From Streptomyces sp. NRRL F-5630 (GTDB lineage: Bacteria; Actinomycetota; Actinomycetes; Streptomycetales; Streptomycetaceae), in contig NZ_JOGO01000037.1 of NCBI RefSeq assembly GCF_000719475.1, positions 1-56,934 on the forward strand: a DNA stretch of 56,934 bases, given 5' to 3'. Below the pieces are notes generated by a model. The model did not search any database. It had not been told where the DNA came from and was given only the letters and a program-made list of their open reading frames with translations. This document shows, piece after piece, positions 53,739 to 56,934 of this stretch. How positions within the stretch are numbered: position 1 is the first letter of the stretch; every line of letters begins with the position of its first letter. A program made the position numbers and the translations under genes.

Positions 53739-54071
53739 TCACTCGGCCGGCAGGCGGGTGCCACGGGGTTCCCCGGAGCCTTCCTCTGTGCCTTCCTGGA
53801 GGCGGTGCAGTTCCGCGAAGAGTGAACGCTCGTTGGCGAGGAGTTCGGCGTAGGTGCCGGTTTCTGCCACGCGGCCTTCGTGGAGGACCACGATGCGGTC
53901 AGCGGTGCGGCAGTTGGCGAGGCGGTGGGTGATGAAGAGGGCGGTTCGCCCTTCGGCGAGGGCCCGCAGACGGCTGAAGATCTGGTGTTCGGCGCGGGCG
54001 TCGAGTGCGGCGGTGGGTTCATCGAGGACGACCACGGGTGCTTCGCGGATGAAGGCGCGTGCGAGGGCTAG
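53739..54071 (-). pseudogene. ABC transporter ATP-binding domain, 3' fragment cut by IS
   Basis: The frame reads LALARAFIREAPVVVLDEP, TAALDARAEHQIF, ALFITHRLANCRTADRIVVL and HEGRVAETGTYAEL, the Walker B, D-loop and H-loop part of an exporter-type (ABCB-like) ATPase. Walker A, the LSGGQ motif and the membrane part are missing because the gene stops exactly at the IS boundary. The sequence beyond the IS does not continue it. Confidence 0.9.
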
Positions 54072-55020
54072 GCAGTGTCCGGCGGATCATGTGACTTTCT
54101 GACTGATGGCTCGTTGGTTCGGATATGGGCCGGGGGGATCTGACGAACCGCGAGTGGTCGTTACTGGAGCCGCATCTGCCACCTCTGGGGGGCCGGGGCG
54201 GCCGTTGGAACGATCACCGTGTCGTGGTCAACGGGATCCTGTTCCGGGTCCGGACCGGTGTCCCGTGGCGTGACCTGCCGGAACGTTATGGCTCGTGGAA
54301 GACCGTCTATGAACGGCATCGGCGCTGGTCGGCGGACGGCACCTGGGACCGGATCCTGCAAGTGGTCCTGGCCGACGCCGACCTGGCCAGGCGGATCGAC
54401 TGGCCGATGGTCGGTGTCGACTCGACGTCCTGCCGGGCTCACCAGCACGCGGCCGGCGCCCGCAAGGCCCGTCCGCGGATCCCGAAAAAAGCACGACGCC
54501 CCGGCACCACCGGCCCGACGAGGGACTCGGACGGTCCCGGGGCGGCCTGACCAGCAAGATTCACCTCGCCGGCGAAGGCAGCTGCCGCCCCATGCCCCTC
54601 TTGCTCACGCCGGGTCAGTGGGGCGACGCCCCGCAACTGGCCGAGGTCCTGGACCGGATACGAGTTCCCCGCCCGCTGGGCGGGCGGCCCCGCACCCGGC
54701 CGGACCACGTCAGTGGCGACAAGGCTTACAGCTCCCGCCGAAACCGCCGCTACCTGCGAAGACGCCACATCCGGCACACGATCCCGGAACCCAGGGACCA
54801 GCGGGCCAACCGCCGCCGCAAAGGCAGAGCAGGCGGCAGACCAACCGGCTTCGACCGCGACCACTACCGCCGCCGCAACGAGATCGAGCGGACCATCAAC
54901 CGGCTCAAGAACTTTCGCGCGGTCGCGACCCGCTACGACAAGCGGGCCTACGTCTTCCACGGCACCGTCACCGCCGCAGCCATCCGACTCTGGCTTCGCC
55001 AGTGATCCGCCGGACACTGC
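54072..55020 (+). mobile_element. Complete IS5-family element with perfect 18-bp inverted repeats and CTAG flanks
   Basis: GCAGTGTCCGGCGGATCA at 54072-54089 is perfectly inverted at 55003-55020. CTAG occurs immediately outside both ends (54068-54071 and 55021-55024), the expected target duplication. The element is 949 bp and carries one transposase in two frames. Confidence 0.95.
54125..55005 (+). CDS. IS5-family transposase made by -1 frameshift
   Basis: The first frame (54125-54550) reads MGRGDLTNREWSLLEPHLPP and includes the first catalytic Asp in MVGVDSTSC. At 54485-54491 the run AAAAAAG is a classic -1 slippery site. The -1 frame is open from there and continues DEGLGRSRGGLTSKIHLAGE, then SGDKAYSS (second Asp), NEIERTINRLKNF (Glu) and ends at 55005. 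The two frames together give a complete DDE transposase. This arrangement is usual for the group, so the shift is probably programmed, not damage. Confidence 0.9.
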
Positions 55021-55080
55021 CTAGGCGGCGAGGTCGTTCGTCGACGAGGCCGACATGCACCCCGAGGGCGAGGATCGTGA

Positions 55081-56696
55081 ATGAAGAACGGCACCATCAC
55101 GCGACGGTGCCGGTGCACTGACCCCGAGACCGGTAAGGACCTCGGGGCGTCGTGCCCGAAGCTCCAGTCGCGACGGCACGGGACCTTCGGGGTGTTCCAG
55201 GAGCTGGACCCAGCCCAGGACGGCCGCCGACGGCGCTTTCGTCGTGGTGGCTTCGAGACCTCCACCAAGGCCCAGGAGGAGCTGGGCAAGGTCCGCGCCC
55301 TCATGGCGGTTCCCGAGGAGGACGACGCCTGGGGCAGGACGCAGATCAGCGATCTGCTGGAGGACTGCGTCAAGGAGAAGACCCCTCTGCCGGACTACGA
55401 CGAGACCCGTCGTCGGTTCCAGACGGGTCAGTCGCTCAACTCCAAGACCACCGTCGGGGAGTGGCTCGATACCTGGCTGGCGGGGCGGAAACGTCTGCGC
55501 CGTGGCGGTGCGTCGCGCTACGAGTGCGATATCCGCCTCCACCTCAAGCCGCACCTGGGGCATCTTCGCCTCGACAAGCTCCGGGTCCACCACATCGACA
55601 AGATGTTCGACGCCATCAACGAGCGGAACATCGAGATCCAGGAGCAGAACGCCCAACGCCGTGCCGTCGCCGATGAGCTGAAGGCCACCCCGAACAAGGG
55701 GCAGAGAATCGAGCACGCCGGAAGTGGTTCCGCGCCCAGCTCGACACGATGCCGCCGTTCCGCCGGGTCACCGGGTTGAACACCCAACCCCACATTCGCG
55801 ACACGCTCCGGGCTGCCCTGAACGTCGCCATCGCCCAGCAGGTCATGCCCGCCTTCAACCCGGCCGCTCACGTCGAGCTCCTTCCGGGGACGAAGCCGAA
55901 GGCCCTGGTCTGGACCGAGGAGCGCATCGCTCGCTGGCAGGAAACCGGCAAGAGGCCGTCGCCGGTCATGGTCTGGACGCCGGAGCAGACCGCCGTCTTC
56001 CTCGACTTCGTCGCAGGAGGCCGGCTGTACCTGCTCTGGCGACTCATCGCCTTTCGAGGCACCCGCCGAGGAGAAGCCTGCGGCGTCCGGTGGGAGGACT
56101 ACTCCGCGAAGCACTGCTCGCTGGCCATCGCCACTCAACTCGTGCAAGACGGCTGGGAGGTCCACGAGGGTGCGCCCAAGACGGACAGCGGCCTCCGGCT
56201 GATCGCCCTGGACGGCGAGACCAATGAGGGCTTCCTCACGCACAAGAGTCGCCAGCAGAGGGAGCGCGAGGCGTGGGGTGAAGGCTGGCAGGACACCGGT
56301 CGCATCTTCACCCAGGAGGACGGCTCCCTCCTCCACCCGGGCAAGGTGAGCGACCTGTTCGAGCGTCTGACGGAGGCGGCTGGCCTTCCGCCGATCCGCC
56401 TTCACGACCTGAGGCATGTCACCGCGACGCTGATGCTCGCGGCGGGCGTCGACATCAAGGTCGTCTCGGAGACCCTCGGCCACTCGGACACGCGGATCAC
56501 GAGGGACATCTACCAGTCGGTCCTCGACGACCTGGCACGCGATGCCGCCGAGAAGGTCGTGCAGCTCGTGCCTCACGCGCGTAAGGCGCTGGCGGCTGTC
56601 CCCGAAGTAATGCCGCAGGCAGCCCCAGCCGCTCGGCTGCCGAGGATGGCACCGCCGCGTAAGGGCGACGCGTCACAGCAGAATCGTTCCTCCTGA
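55081..56696 (+). pseudogene. Tyrosine recombinase (integrase) split by a frameshift
   Basis: The first part (55081 to about 55720) has the N-terminal zinc-like segment RRCRCTDPETGKDLGASCP and an SAM-like arm domain (TVGEWLDTWLAGRK). Near 55716-55720 the frame changes: the natural continuation HARKWFRAQLDTMPPFRRV needs one extra base. The second frame runs to 56696 with the catalytic Arg in FRGTRRGEACGVRW, HDLRHVTATL, LGHSDTRITRDIYQ (His and the Tyr nucleophile). Together they match integrases of actinomycete integrative elements. A one-base loss or a sequencing error would explain it. No excisionase gene or tRNA attachment site is visible. Confidence 0.85.
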
Positions 56697-56722
56697 CCAC
56701 GTATAGCCGAGGACAGCTGCTA

Positions 56723-56754
56723 CCGGCGTCGGGGCCTATGAGCCCCGACGCCGG
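56723..56754 (+). terminator. Hairpin after the integrase
   Basis: CCGGCGTCGGGGC (56723-56735) pairs with GCCCCGACGCCGG (56742-56754) over a six-base loop, 26 bases after the integrase stop. Confidence 0.85.
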
Positions 56755-56934
56755 CGCCTATTCACCGGGGGCAGACCGGCTGGCCTAACGAGTTGGTGCG
56801 TGATAGCGGGTGAGGTGTCGTGCCAGGTGATGGCGTGATCCGGCTGTGGCGATCATGGTCAATCGGGCGGTGCTGGCGCATCAGCTGTTCACGGGACTCT
56901 CTCGGTTTCATCTTGCGTGCCTGGTCGAAGAGTT
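56755..56934 (+). other. Right-edge sequence, possible start of another gene
   Basis: A plus-strand ATG near 56855 opens a frame MVNRAVLAHQLFTGLSRFHL that runs off the edge. It is too short to assign; a transposase or regulator N-terminus is possible. No ribosome site stands out. Confidence 0.3.

Noticed and set aside
54125..54550. Treating the IS5 transposase as a broken gene
   Set aside because: The A6G slippery run at the frame change and the open -1 frame with all catalytic residues indicate programmed frameshifting.

Overview
The window is high-GC actinobacterial DNA and reads as Streptomyces chromosome. It has long GC-rich ORFs, GTG starts, a modular type I PKS, CYP105-type P450s, Tat and SpoIIE-type proteins and IS5-family elements. 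No rRNA, tRNA or CRISPR array was seen.

Region 1 (1-21.6 kb) is the edge of a polyketide cluster. One uninterrupted minus-strand ORF runs from 17778 off the left edge (5926 codons visible). It encodes the first PKS protein: a KSQ loading module, then KS-AT-DH-KR-ACP, KS-AT-KR-ACP and KS-AT-DH-ER(cut). All three extender ATs carry methylmalonyl-type motifs. The loading AT is degenerate and has Gly where the catalytic Ser should be. Upstream on the same strand is a glycine/inosamine-type amidinotransferase with an intact Asp-His-Cys triad. Divergent from it are a P450 and a type II thioesterase. I infer a polyketide with a guanidine or amidine group; the product is unassigned.

Region 2 (22-38.5 kb) is accessory metabolism and regulation. 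It holds an aminoglycoside-adenylyltransferase-like protein, an alpha/beta hydrolase with a divergent TetR gene and a perfect operator, a beta-lactamase remnant, a TIM-barrel hydrolase-like protein, and two SDRs each followed by a copy of an 84-bp repeat. It also has a MerR gene with a 27-bp palindromic operator, a large Tat-exported protein with two discoidin-like domains and a LacI-type operator, a complete P450-ferredoxin-reductase cassette, and a chloroperoxidase-like hydrolase.

Region 3 (39-42.5 kb) is a small mobile patch. It has an orphan SUKH protein, a decayed IS5-type transposase, an intact IS5-type transposase with a GTGA-overlapping accessory ORF, and a DUF6461-like protein.

Region 4 (42.9-53 kb) is mostly housekeeping or conserved Streptomyces genes: an NAD-dependent epimerase-like protein with a divergent TetR gene and twin operators, a P1/DmpA peptidase, secreted endonuclease I, DUF4235, an MBL-fold hydrolase, an SDR, DUF2945, a methyltransferase, a SpoIIE phosphatase and panD. 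Several clear hairpin terminators lie between them.

Region 5 (53.7 kb to the end) is a mobile-element junction. An ABC transporter 3' fragment is cut by a complete IS5-family element (949 bp, perfect 18-bp inverted repeats, CTAG on both sides, -1 frameshift transposase). The far side does not continue the ABC gene. It leads instead to a frameshifted tyrosine integrase of the type found on actinomycete integrative elements.
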